Source: Fibrobacteres bacterium CG2_30_45_31 (GTDB lineage Bacteria; Fibrobacterota; Fibrobacteria; Fibrobacterales; Fibrobacteraceae). Taken from it: a DNA stretch of 11,223 bases. Position numbers and translations under genes: made by a program. The stretch is from assembly GCA_001873075.1 (NCBI GenBank), contig MNYL01000254.1:1-11223 (forward strand). The letters are read 5' to 3'. Under the pieces are notes generated by a model. That model ran no database searches, had not been told where the DNA came from, and saw only the letters and a list, made by a program, of their open reading frames with translations. Below, one piece after another: positions 1 to 6,831 of the stretch (positions are counted from its first letter, which is position 1; each line of letters starts with the position of its first letter).

Positions 1-144
1 ATTTTTACAGGAGTAAATATCCAGATTTTCTATCCAAAAAACAACTTGGTGGGGAACTATAACTGGCTTAGAAAGTACAATAAGGCTAATAGTACTGAGG
101 CTATCGCTGAAGAATTTGCGGTTCATCTGGAATCAATGCAGTAA
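1..144 (+). CDS. C-terminal fragment of an unidentified protein (5' end outside window)
   Basis: Frame 1 is open from the first base to a TAA at 142-144, giving 47 residues that end in ...AEEFAVHLESMQ. The gene begins left of the window, so its length and N-terminal domains are unknown. The visible part has an aromatic and Asn-rich stretch (YPKNNLVGNYNWLRKYNKAN) followed by what looks like an acidic amphipathic helix. I recognise no family. Its base composition looks more AT-rich than the genes to the right, although the sample is very short. The reading frame runs cleanly into a terminator hairpin 22 bp after the stop, which supports a real gene end and not a chance open frame. It converges with the outer-membrane protein gene on the other strand. 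Confidence 0.5.
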   Translation: MFTGVNIQIFYPKNNLVGNYNWLRKYNKANSTEAIAEEFAVHLESMQ

Positions 145-166
145 TTTTCAGCCTCATTTTCACACA

Positions 167-195
167 AAAAACGCACCGCTAAGCGATGCGTTTTT
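167..195. terminator. Bidirectional rho-independent terminator
   Basis: A perfect 9-bp stem is formed by AAAAACGCA (167-175) and TGCGTTTTT (187-195). The loop carries a small inner CGC/GCG pairing. A T-run follows the GC part of the stem on both strands: TTTTT on the plus strand and six T on the minus strand. It can therefore end both the rightward fragment (stop at 144) and the leftward outer-membrane protein gene (stop at 213-215). Confidence 0.85.
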
Positions 196-200
196 CTCTC

Positions 201-218
201 TTCTAGCGGGTGCTAGAA
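201..218. other. Hairpin overlapping the stop codon of the outer-membrane protein gene
   Basis: TTCTAGC (201-207) and GCTAGAA (212-218) form a perfect 7-bp inverted repeat around a 4-nt loop. The TAG stop codon of the leftward gene (213-215) lies inside one arm. In the leftward transcript this hairpin comes just before the T-tract terminator at 167-195. It has no T-run of its own on that strand, so it looks like a 3'-end structure and not a separate terminator. Any role in mRNA stability or transcription pausing is inference. Confidence 0.4.
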
Positions 219-2393
219 TTTAAATATCATACCAAAGCGCATTTGTCCATCACGGACACCATCATTATTACCAACATCTTTGATAGTCGCAATGTCAAAT
301 TGTAATACATCAGAAAGCATGACACCCATACCAATATCCACTTCCTGGCGCTTACCCGTTTTATCGTAGAGGTAACCTAAGCGGACAGCAACAGTATTGG
401 AGTACGTATATTCCGCACCCATATTGAATACGCCTTGCAACAAGGAATTTTTAGCGGTTTCAAGACCACTTCCACCGAGCTCTGGATAAAGAATCGATTT
501 CCAAGCGGCAACGTAAAAAGGTTCTGGTTCACCCTTGTCGTTATCGTACACAGTTTCGCGGTTGTAGTCGGCCGCAAAAATCAAGCGATGATCTACAGAA
601 TTGATGAGCTCGTAAGAGAGTCCTAAACGCCATGTTAAAGGGATCGGATCCTGATTCGATTTTTCTGTGTAATAAATGCTAGGACCAATATTCGCAAGAA
701 CTAAAGCGATGCTCAAGTCATCGACCAAAAGATCTTTTTTCAAGATACCTACGTCAAATGCATAGCCAAAGGTGGTCGCTTCATCTCCACCTGTAGAGGC
801 TCCAGAGCTTAAATCAGAATAGAAAAACTTTACGGAAAGCCCAAGGCCTACTTTTTGAGTGAGTTTAGTACCATAAGTAACCCCCCCGACAATTTCAGAG
901 CTGTTCGAAGCCGTGCCTTCATCCGATGAATAGTCACTAGAAACAACGGTCTCACCAAAGGAAACAAAATTCACAAAAAGCCCGAGAGTTCCCCATTCGG
1001 CAAGCGGAATCGTCATCCCTGCGAACAAATGATACAAGTCCGGAACATTCAAAATTGGGAGTAATTTTTCGTAAAAAAACGAAAGCTGATAATCGGCATC
1101 TTTGTATTGTTCTACCCCCGCACCGGTGCTAAACCAAACGTCATTCCCTTGTGGTAACACCACCCAGACCTGATTACTGGAAAGCCCATTCCCGGAATGG
1201 AAGTGTTCCCATTCATCTTCTTCACTTGCTTTGCCGCGATCTTCTGGGCTGCGTTCCAATTCAGCTTTACGACCACTCGCTGTGGCGTAATCTGGCAAGT
1301 GACGCCATACCCCTTTGTCTGTTGCAATCCAAATAGACCCATTCTCAGAAACCGCGAGATCATGTACAGTATTATTCTCAAACTGTACTTGTTCCCACTT
1401 ACGCAAATTAAAATGCGAGAGACCGCCTTTGTGCGCGACCCACACGTGACTTGAACTATCGACCACCAACGCGAGCGGGTTCAAGTCCATAATGCCATCT
1501 TCTCTGTTGAACAAGCTCCAACGGTCCTTGGTAGTCGGACCCTGCTTGGGCACTAAACGCGCAATACCCGCATCCGTGATTGCCACATAAAGCTCGTTGC
1601 GTTTCTCATTCCATGCAAGAGCAGCCACCTTCTGACTCGGAAGTACTTTTCCTTTTTGTTCCACGACTCCGTTGCGGTAAGAGAACAAGCCATTGTCCGT
1701 ACCAATCCAGAGCGTAGCCCCTTGATTTGTCAACGCGGTAATCCTTGGGGAACCCAACTCAGAATTGTAATTTTTCCAACCTTTGCCATCAAAACGATAC
1801 AAGCCATGAGCAGTACCGACCCAAAGTTTTTCCGTACGGTTCTCATAGAGCAGAGTGGTAATCGTATCCTTTACAATCAAATTCCAAGGAATTTTGACTT
1901 CAACCACATAGGATTCATCCACTTCATTTTTAACATCATTAAACTTTTTCACGATACGTGTGTATTCATCAAGGCCTGATTCCGTACCCGCAAAAACCCG
2001 AACCGCATCGCGAATTTTCATTTTGCCTTCGAGAATCACAGAATAATAATCACTCCACTTTTCGCCATCATAGTGCATAATACCAGAAGTGGTACCTGCC
2101 CAAATTTCACTTTTTTCAAAGAATCCCTCGTGGGAACGAGCGGCTAGTTCTGTGAAGCGCAGCGGGTCTTTACTTTCTACAGGATAGGAAAGTTTCCATT
2201 CATCGGCGAGTGGGCCAAAAGCCAAGCCTGCAGGATTGTAATACAAGGCAGAGGCATCATCCGCAATGGCCACACCCGTTTCACCCATTCCCAATTGGCG
2301 GGCTCCTACGGGCATTTCCAAAGTAATAATAGCAGAACCCGCAGCAAAAGCATTTGCCGCAGCTAAAAAACAGAGCAGAGATAACTTACGCAA
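213..2393 (-). CDS. PorV/PorQ-like outer-membrane β-barrel with an inserted β-propeller
   Basis: The 726-residue product starts at TTG 2393. It has a signal peptide (MRKLSLLCFLAAANAFA, cut near residue 17), and residues 28-58 carry the PorV/UPF0164 signature (VGARQLGMGE..., ALYYNPAGLA). About eight propeller-type repeats follow at roughly 98-113, 133-144, 190-206, 228-239, 268-280, 317-333, 354-365 and 419-430. Examples are LWVGTAHGLYRF, LWIGTDNGLFSY and IWIATDKGVWRH, of the two-component-regulator propeller (Reg_prop) style. From about residue 435 the PorV-type barrel strands resume and run to a C-terminal phenylalanine (MRFGMIFKF), typical of barrel proteins assembled by BAM. The propeller therefore interrupts a PorV-like fold just after the NPAGLA motif. 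A charged linker (about 370-395) precedes the last blade. PorV itself belongs to the type IX secretion system; whether this relative does is unknown. The gene overlaps the upstream membrane-protein gene by 8 nt, so the two are probably co-translated. An ATG at 2414 would give 733 residues; still longer frames add sequence that does not look like a leader. Confidence 0.85.
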   Translation of the reverse strand: MRKLSLLCFLAAANAFAAGSAIITLEMPVGARQLGMGETGVAIADDASALYYNPAGLAFGPLADEWKLSYPVESKDPLRFTELAARSHEGFFEKSEIWAGTTSGIMHYDGEKWSDYYSVILEGKMKIRDAVRVFAGTESGLDEYTRIVKKFNDVKNEVDESYVVEVKIPWNLIVKDTITTLLYENRTEKLWVGTAHGLYRFDGKGWKNYNSELGSPRITALTNQGATLWIGTDNGLFSYRNGVVEQKGKVLPSQKVAALAWNEKRNELYVAITDAGIARLVPKQGPTTKDRWSLFNREDGIMDLNPLALVVDSSSHVWVAHKGGLSHFNLRKWEQVQFENNTVHDLAVSENGSIWIATDKGVWRHLPDYATASGRKAELERSPEDRGKASEEDEWEHFHSGNGLSSNQVWVVLPQGNDVWFSTGAGVEQYKDADYQLSFFYEKLLPILNVPDLYHLFAGMTIPLAEWGTLGLFVNFVSFGETVVSSDYSSDEGTASNSSEIVGGVTYGTKLTQKVGLGLSVKFFYSDLSSGASTGGDEATTFGYAFDVGILKKDLLVDDLSIALVLANIGPSIYYTEKSNQDPIPLTWRLGLSYELINSVDHRLIFAADYNRETVYDNDKGEPEPFYVAAWKSILYPELGGSGLETAKNSLLQGVFNMGAEYTYSNTVAVRLGYLYDKTGKRQEVDIGMGVMLSDVLQFDIATIKDVGNNDGVRDGQMRFGMIFKF

Positions 2394-2952
2394 TATGTCT
2401 CCAGTCGGGAACATGATAAACACCGTTTTCCGGCACCAAAGCTTTCCACCCCTGTTTCCCTGGATTTTCCCAAGGAAGCTTCGGAACCAACTTACAGTCG
2501 CACCCAAGCACATAGGGCGGAAGGATTTCCGCATGATTCCGAATTTGTTCACGAGTAATGTAATTGTCATCACCCATGAAACTACAAAAAATTTTGCTTT
2601 TGGGACCAAGAACTACACGGTAAGTGACCGTCCCATTTTTGTCCCCTTCATCCACAACCCTTACCGATTCATCCATTGTCTCTGTCCACTGAGTTAATAA
2701 ACGAGTCCGTTCTTCTTCACTGATATTTTGAGTAGCAAGCCAAACTTTGACCTCATCCAGACTCGGTTTCACCTTTTCAATAGACTCACGAGCAGGCCTC
2801 ACCAGAACGGCATACTGGCCAGACACATCAATGACTGCGGGAGTCTTTTCCTTTTCATCAGCATTGTGGATCACCACATAAGCGCCAATACTTGCAAGTA
2901 TGATCGACAAGACGATAATGGCTACGAGAATGAAAATGATTGATGGATCCAT
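2386..2952 (-). CDS. Unrecognised membrane-anchored protein with a single N-terminal span
   Basis: The product has 188 residues. Residues 5-28 (IIFILVAIIVLSIILASIGAY...) are one hydrophobic helix without a cleavage or lipobox motif, so it is probably an uncleaved signal anchor. The remaining ~160 residues are soluble and contain a helical, Glu/Lys-rich stretch (about 55-95), a β-like stretch around TVTYRVVLGPKSKIFCSF (109-125), and a C-terminal part with a Cys-Asp-Cys motif (151-153) and Cys123. I do not recognise the family and assign no function. The start ATG (2952-2950) is preceded by AGGAAG at a 7-nt distance. The stop overlaps the start of the propeller-barrel gene, suggesting that the two work at the same envelope site, perhaps as an inner-membrane partner of the outer-membrane protein. 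Which side of the membrane the soluble part faces cannot be settled by eye, because few charges flank the helix. Confidence 0.75.
   Translation of the reverse strand: MDPSIIFILVAIIVLSIILASIGAYVVIHNADEKEKTPAVIDVSGQYAVLVRPARESIEKVKPSLDEVKVWLATQNISEEERTRLLTQWTETMDESVRVVDEGDKNGTVTYRVVLGPKSKIFCSFMGDDNYITREQIRNHAEILPPYVLGCDCKLVPKLPWENPGKQGWKALVPENGVYHVPDWRHIA
2394..2402 (-). promoter_or_regulatory. Ribosome binding site selecting the TTG start of the outer-membrane protein
   Basis: On the minus strand GGAG (2402-2399) lies 5 nt before TTG (2393-2391), and the resulting N-terminus MRKLSLLCFL is a classic signal peptide n-region plus core. The rival ATG at 2414-2412 has only an A-rich GGAAAA stretch at a poorer distance. 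The site is inside the last codons of the upstream gene, whose TAA is at 2388-2386, as in translationally coupled pairs. Confidence 0.5.
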
Positions 2953-2976
2953 AAATGTACTTCCTAACGAGATGTC

Positions 2977-2996
2977 TAGAAAACTAGCATTTTCTA
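2977..2996. promoter_or_regulatory. Inverted repeat in the divergent intergenic region (candidate operator)
   Basis: TAGAAAA (2977-2983) and TTTTCTA (2990-2996) are perfect 7-bp arms around a 6-nt spacer that contains CTAG. The element sits in the 65-bp gap (2953-3017) between the divergent membrane-protein and FKBP genes, where both promoters must lie. A two-fold symmetric site there could bind a dimeric regulator of both units. AT-rich arms of this size can also occur by chance, and I could not place convincing -35/-10 boxes on either strand. Confidence 0.25.
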
Positions 2997-3002
2997 ATTT
3001 AT

Positions 3003-3012
3003 AGGGGAGGAG
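3003..3012 (+). promoter_or_regulatory. Strong Shine-Dalgarno site of the FKBP gene
   Basis: AGGGGAGGAG ends 5 nt before the ATG at 3018. It is the best match to the anti-Shine-Dalgarno sequence in the window and fixes the start of the FKBP gene. It suggests efficient translation compared with the weaker sites of the polysaccharide operon. Confidence 0.8.
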
Positions 3013-3017
3013 AACTT

Positions 3018-4160
3018 ATGTTCAAATTTAGATTTTTACCAATCCTGCTTCTACCCGCTTGCCTAATGGCGATTCCTTACGAAACCATGACCATTAAAGA
3101 AGGTGTCGGGACACCCATTAAGTCCGGACAACTGATTAAGGTCCAATACAAAGGGTGGCTCACCGATAGCACTCTTTTTGATGACTCCTATGCCCGTGGT
3201 GAGCCGTTGGAATTTTCTTTGGGTGCAGGCCAAGTGATTGCAGGCTGGGACCGCGGGCTTGTTGGCATGAAAGTCGGTGAAATCCGTAAACTTTCTCTCC
3301 CCTATGAACTCGCTTATGGAGATCGCGCGATCGGCCCAATACCTGCGAAATCAGACCTCCTATTCGAAGTGGAACTCATCGCCGCACAAGAACCACTCCT
3401 CCCCGATGCATTCCCTAAAGATCTTAAAACCATGAAGTGGCAGAGGATCGACCTAGGAGTTTCATTTGTAGATGAAAAACAAGGCGAAGGCACCGCTGCC
3501 ATGCCAGGCACCAAGATCAAGCTCCACTATTCGGGCTGGATTTCCCAAGGCCGCAAATTTGCAAGTTCCAAAGATCTCGGCAAACCCCTTGAAGTGGTAT
3601 TGGGTGCAAACAAATTAATCAAAGGCTGGGAAACCGGATTGGAAGGCCTAAAGCCTGGGGCCATTCGTTGGCTCCGTGTGAGCCCCGCCATGGGCTATGG
3701 ATCCAAAGCATATTCAGCCATTCCACCAAACTCCACTCTTATTTTCCGCATCGAAATCATCTCAGTAGAAACAGACGAAGTTCTCGCCGAGTCTATGGAT
3801 TTCTTCCCGGATCTTGCAACGCTTTCTCTTCAAGAGGGTAAAGAAGGCCTTCAATATGCCATCATCAAACCTGGCGAAGGTGAACCCGCAAAAATGGGCG
3901 ACAAGGTGCGCGTCCATTACACAGGCTTCCTTTCCGATGGAACTAAATTTGATAGTTCCAGAGATCGCGGGCAAATCTTTGACTTCCCTCTCGGCGGCGG
4001 TCGCGTCATTCGTGGTTGGGATCTAGGTGTCGAAGGAATGCTTCCCGGCGAAAAGCGCGTACTGGTTATTCCTCCGGGAATCGGTTACGGTAGTCGCGGG
4101 GGTGGCCCAATCCCACCGGATGCAACTCTCATATTCGTGGTTGAATACATGGGTGAATAA
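3018..4160 (+). CDS. Secreted protein with three tandem FKBP-type peptidyl-prolyl isomerase domains
   Basis: The 380-residue protein would speed cis-trans isomerisation of Xaa-Pro bonds in exported proteins. An N-terminal signal (MFKFRFLPILLLPACLMA) directs export. LPAC at 12-15 is a marginal lipobox, so it is either a lipoprotein cut at Cys15 or a periplasmic protein cut after Ala18. Three FKBP domains follow at about 25-122, 145-250 and 278-378. Each has the YxG(W/F), VIxGW-like, GYG/AYG and IPPxxxLxF-like segments. Using FKBP12 as guide, the aromatic pocket is kept in all three: Trp77/204/334, Tyr45/171/301 and Phe116/243/373. The catalytic Asp37 equivalent is Asp56 in domain 1 (LFDDS) and Asp312 in domain 3 (KFDSS), but Ala182 in domain 2 (KFASS). 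Domain 3 is closest to the consensus. Proteins with one FKBP domain (FkpA/Mip type) are much shorter. The gene is monocistronic, with its own Shine-Dalgarno site and terminator, and is divergent from the outer-membrane protein unit. It could serve as its foldase, which is inference. Confidence 0.92.
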   Translation: MFKFRFLPILLLPACLMAIPYETMTIKEGVGTPIKSGQLIKVQYKGWLTDSTLFDDSYARGEPLEFSLGAGQVIAGWDRGLVGMKVGEIRKLSLPYELAYGDRAIGPIPAKSDLLFEVELIAAQEPLLPDAFPKDLKTMKWQRIDLGVSFVDEKQGEGTAAMPGTKIKLHYSGWISQGRKFASSKDLGKPLEVVLGANKLIKGWETGLEGLKPGAIRWLRVSPAMGYGSKAYSAIPPNSTLIFRIEIISVETDEVLAESMDFFPDLATLSLQEGKEGLQYAIIKPGEGEPAKMGDKVRVHYTGFLSDGTKFDSSRDRGQIFDFPLGGGRVIRGWDLGVEGMLPGEKRVLVIPPGIGYGSRGGGPIPPDATLIFVVEYMGE

Positions 4161-4184
4161 ATCGGCGATTTAAAATTTTCTGTG

Positions 4185-4211
4185 AAAGGCTCCCGCAAGT
4201 GAGCCTTTTTT
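4185..4211 (+). terminator. Rho-independent terminator of the FKBP gene
   Basis: AAAGGCTC (4185-4192) pairs with GAGCCTTT (4201-4208) over an 8-nt loop, and the run TTTTTT (4206-4211) follows. It lies 24 bp after the TAA at 4158-4160. On the minus strand only three T follow the stem, so it mainly acts rightward. Confidence 0.85.
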
Positions 4212-4229
4212 GTGGTCAGTGGCGCACAA

Positions 4230-4257
4230 AAAAAGGAGCCTCTAAAGACTCCTTTTT
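4230..4257 (-). terminator. Rho-independent terminator at the end of the polysaccharide operon
   Basis: AAAAAGGAG (4230-4238) pairs with CTCCTTTTT (4249-4257). Read leftward, the stem is followed by a run of seven T (4234-4228), well placed 48 bp after the manC stop at 4305. Five T also follow on the plus strand, so it could act as a back-up terminator for the FKBP transcript. Confidence 0.8.
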
Positions 4258-4304
4258 CATTTTTTACAAAAGATGATTTTTTCTATTTAGAGTTCAACAA
4301 ATCC

Positions 4305-5681
4305 TTATGAACGAAGGTAATCGTCTTCAACACGAACGATATCATCTTCGCCAGTATATTCCCCTACTTGCACTTCCACAATCACTAGCGGTAACTTGCC
4401 CTCGTTCTGCAAACGATGCATTTCGCCCACCGCAATGTACGTAGATTCATTGGGACGCACCAAAAAGACGCTATCGCCAACAGTCACCGTCGCCGTGCCA
4501 CTCACCACAACCCAATGCTCAGAACGATGCAAATGCTTTTGCAAAGAAAGACGTTCGCCTGGTTTCACCACAATGCGTTTCATTTTGTAGCGGTCAGAAG
4601 ATTCAAGCACAGAATAAGTCCCCCAAGGACGACTTACTGTCTGTGGCACGTTCATCAATTCAGAATTGCGCGTTTTGAGAGCTTCCACCACATTTTTCAC
4701 TTTTTGACTGCTCTTCAGAGGAGCGACCAACAAAGCATCGGGGGTATCGACAATCAGCATTTCATCCAAATCAATAGTAGCAATCAATCGTTGATTTCCC
4801 ATGACCAAAGAGTTTTTGGTATTCACAGCGAGATGTTTTTCATTCACATTGTTGCCATTAGAATCATGGGGATACTCACCATACAAGGCATCAAAGGAAC
4901 CCAAGTCAGACCAACCAATAGAACTAGGGACCACCTTCACACGATGCGACTTTTCCATAACAGCATAGTCAATGGAATCCGCTGGAATCGCCATCATTTC
5001 CTTGTGCTGAATCCGCACCAGAGAACCTTCCATAATGGCTCCCGATAAAGCAATCTGACTCGATTGATAAATTTCAGGAGCATAGGCCAAAAGTTCTTCT
5101 AAGAAAGCCGAAACCTTGAAGCAGAAAATACCACTATTCCAATAAAAATTTCCATTCTTAATATACTCTTCGGCCTTCGCTTTGTTTGGTTTTTCAACAA
5201 AGCGCTTGACATTTTCACCATCGGCTTCAATGTAACCATAACCGGTTTCAGGGCCAGTCGGCTGGATGCCAAAAGTGACTAAAGCGCCTTCTTCTGCAAG
5301 TTTCTTCGCTTTTTCAAGCACCTTGAGATAAGCAACCTTGTCTCTAATAATATGATCAGAGGGCGAAACGAGAACTATTTCGTTAGGATCCAAACTCAAA
5401 CAAGCAAGAGCCACAGCAGGGGCTGTATTTCGGCCTACAGGTTCCAACAAAAAGCGCGGCGCATTAGTGGCAGTACTTTGCGGAAGCTGATCCTTTGCCA
5501 AAAAATACTGTTCCGCATTACTAATTACGAACTGAGATTCACAAGCGATAGAGTTAGTCTCTACCGTGCGTTGAAAGAGAGACGCTCCATCAAACAAACG
5601 TGCGAATTGTTTGGGCATCAACGTGCGGCTGATTGGCCACAAACGAGATCCACAACCACCACAAAGAATCAAATTAATCAT
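4305..5681 (-). CDS. manC: Mannose-1-phosphate guanylyltransferase / mannose-6-phosphate isomerase
   Basis: This cytoplasmic 458-residue enzyme makes GDP-mannose from mannose-1-phosphate and GTP. Its fused C-terminal cupin would also interconvert fructose-6-phosphate and mannose-6-phosphate, as in type II phosphomannose isomerases (ManC/CpsB/AlgA). The length is typical. The nucleotidyltransferase domain covers about 2-280, with the signature loop GGCGSRLWPISR (8-19), usually GGSGTRLWP, and the sugar-phosphate motif FVEKP (161-165). The isomerase cupin starts at RPWGTY (351-356) and has the metal-binding pattern QKHLHRSEHW (381-390). It ends in the usual GEDDIVR segment (444-450). The Cys and Ser in the signature loop are conservative changes, and the enzyme looks intact. 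It is the last gene of the operon, 16 bp after the wza-like gene, with a modest GGGTAGG ribosome site 5 nt before the ATG. GDP-mannose may feed mannose, fucose or related residues of the exported polymer. Confidence 0.93.
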   Translation of the reverse strand: MINLILCGGCGSRLWPISRTLMPKQFARLFDGASLFQRTVETNSIACESQFVISNAEQYFLAKDQLPQSTATNAPRFLLEPVGRNTAPAVALACLSLDPNEIVLVSPSDHIIRDKVAYLKVLEKAKKLAEEGALVTFGIQPTGPETGYGYIEADGENVKRFVEKPNKAKAEEYIKNGNFYWNSGIFCFKVSAFLEELLAYAPEIYQSSQIALSGAIMEGSLVRIQHKEMMAIPADSIDYAVMEKSHRVKVVPSSIGWSDLGSFDALYGEYPHDSNGNNVNEKHLAVNTKNSLVMGNQRLIATIDLDEMLIVDTPDALLVAPLKSSQKVKNVVEALKTRNSELMNVPQTVSRPWGTYSVLESSDRYKMKRIVVKPGERLSLQKHLHRSEHWVVVSGTATVTVGDSVFLVRPNESTYIAVGEMHRLQNEGKLPLVIVEVQVGEYTGEDDIVRVEDDYLRS

Positions 5682-5697
5682 ACAAACCTACCCGTAA

Positions 5698-6819
5698 TTA
5701 TTTTTGCTCAAGATCGTTTATATTTTTTCCTATCATAACACCATAATAAACAGTCTGCACCGTCGGTAAAATCTGACTGATAATACGGTTCCAAGTGGCA
5801 AGACCGGAAGCATCAACATAAACAATATCGCGCGGTTTTAATGCGAACCTATCAGCCACCGCAAAAGCCATCGCATTTTTAGCATCCAGATGAAAGACAT
5901 CAATACGATTCAAAGACGTATTACGAATCACATAGAGGGAGCGCGCAGAGGCGGTCACCGCTTGTACACCACCCGCGCGCGTCACAGCTTCCATGAGACT
6001 TAACCGTCCCATTTTCAAAGAGAAAGCCGCCTGAGTTCCCACTTCTCCCAAAACGTACACACTCTGATCATCCACGGAAGGCACCCACAATTGGTCCCCT
6101 GGCTTTAATAGAATACGTTCCAAAGGCAAATTAGACTTGAATGCACTTAAATAATCAATGGTATAAACGACCCCAGCACGGCGAAGCATTATGTTGGAAG
6201 CATCCGCCTTCTCCGAAAGGCCTCCCACACGGTTCAAAGCCTCAGGAAGAGTCAATGGAATTTCATTAAAAGCTACAAAACCCGAATTTTTTACTTCCCC
6301 GGAAACAAAAATCGTGCGACTACGATAACTAGTGATTTTGACATCCACCTGCGGATTCGTGAGAATTTTTTCAGAAAGTCGCGTCGTAATTTCAGCCCGA
6401 AGTTCCTGGGCAGTAAGACCCGCAGCCTTAAGCTCACCCACATAGGGATAAAAGAAAGTCCCGGAAGTCGAAATCATTTGTCCAGCCGATTGGTACTGTC
6501 CCAAGGGAGACGTCAACTCAGGATGTTCCCACACCACCACCTGTACCTCATCCAAGGGCCCAATCCTGTAAACAAACGCCTCAGAATCATTAGAAATCAG
6601 CGGAGCCAGCCCTCCATAAGCATTCGTAGAATCCATAATGCTCTCGGAAATGACAGGAATACTGTCTTCCAATTCATGCACAAAAACTGTAGCACCTGCG
6701 TATTCCGAAGAATCCTGAGGTTCATACATCCGCATCTGAGGACCCGCAAAACAGCCTATCAGAAGAGAAACCGAGCAAAACACAGCGGCAAGACACAATA
6801 CACTAAAACACTTTTTCAT
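5698..6819 (-). CDS. wza: Outer-membrane polysaccharide export lipoprotein, Wza/GfcE type
   Basis: This 373-residue protein should form the ring-shaped outer-membrane channel through which capsule or exopolysaccharide leaves the cell. The signal peptide ends in the lipobox LIGC, with acylated Cys23. The polysaccharide export domain runs from about 83 to 165: YRIGPLDEVQVVVWEHPELT is close to Wza, as are FYPYVG and NPQVDVKITSYRS. Two SLBB domains follow, about 168-247 (FVSGEVKNSG) and 253-336 (VYVLGEVGTQ). The last part, WNRIISQILPTVQTVYYGV (343-361), matches the amphipathic C-terminal helix that in E. coli Wza builds the barrel through the outer membrane. Length and order match E. coli Wza (379 residues), and the similarity is strong by eye across the whole protein. 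AAAGGG lies about 7 nt before the ATG and near the stop of the wzc-like gene 12 bp upstream, so translation is likely coupled. Its partner across the periplasm is the Wzc-like protein. Confidence 0.92.
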   Translation of the reverse strand: MKKCFSVLCLAAVFCSVSLLIGCFAGPQMRMYEPQDSSEYAGATVFVHELEDSIPVISESIMDSTNAYGGLAPLISNDSEAFVYRIGPLDEVQVVVWEHPELTSPLGQYQSAGQMISTSGTFFYPYVGELKAAGLTAQELRAEITTRLSEKILTNPQVDVKITSYRSRTIFVSGEVKNSGFVAFNEIPLTLPEALNRVGGLSEKADASNIMLRRAGVVYTIDYLSAFKSNLPLERILLKPGDQLWVPSVDDQSVYVLGEVGTQAAFSLKMGRLSLMEAVTRAGGVQAVTASARSLYVIRNTSLNRIDVFHLDAKNAMAFAVADRFALKPRDIVYVDASGLATWNRIISQILPTVQTVYYGVMIGKNINDLEQK

Positions 6820-6831
6820 GAGTGCCCTTTA

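Noticed and set aside
2415..2609. Upstream extension of the outer-membrane protein frame (72 extra residues with the ATG-like start at 2609)
   Set aside because: It lies wholly within the coding part of the 188-residue membrane protein. It is rich in Arg/Trp/Cys with no leader features, and it would place the signal peptide inside the protein.
4416..5048. Plus-strand open frame of 210 residues inside manC
   Set aside because: It is antisense to an intact manC. Its His/Arg-rich composition is typical of a reverse-complement shadow frame, and it has no ribosome site.
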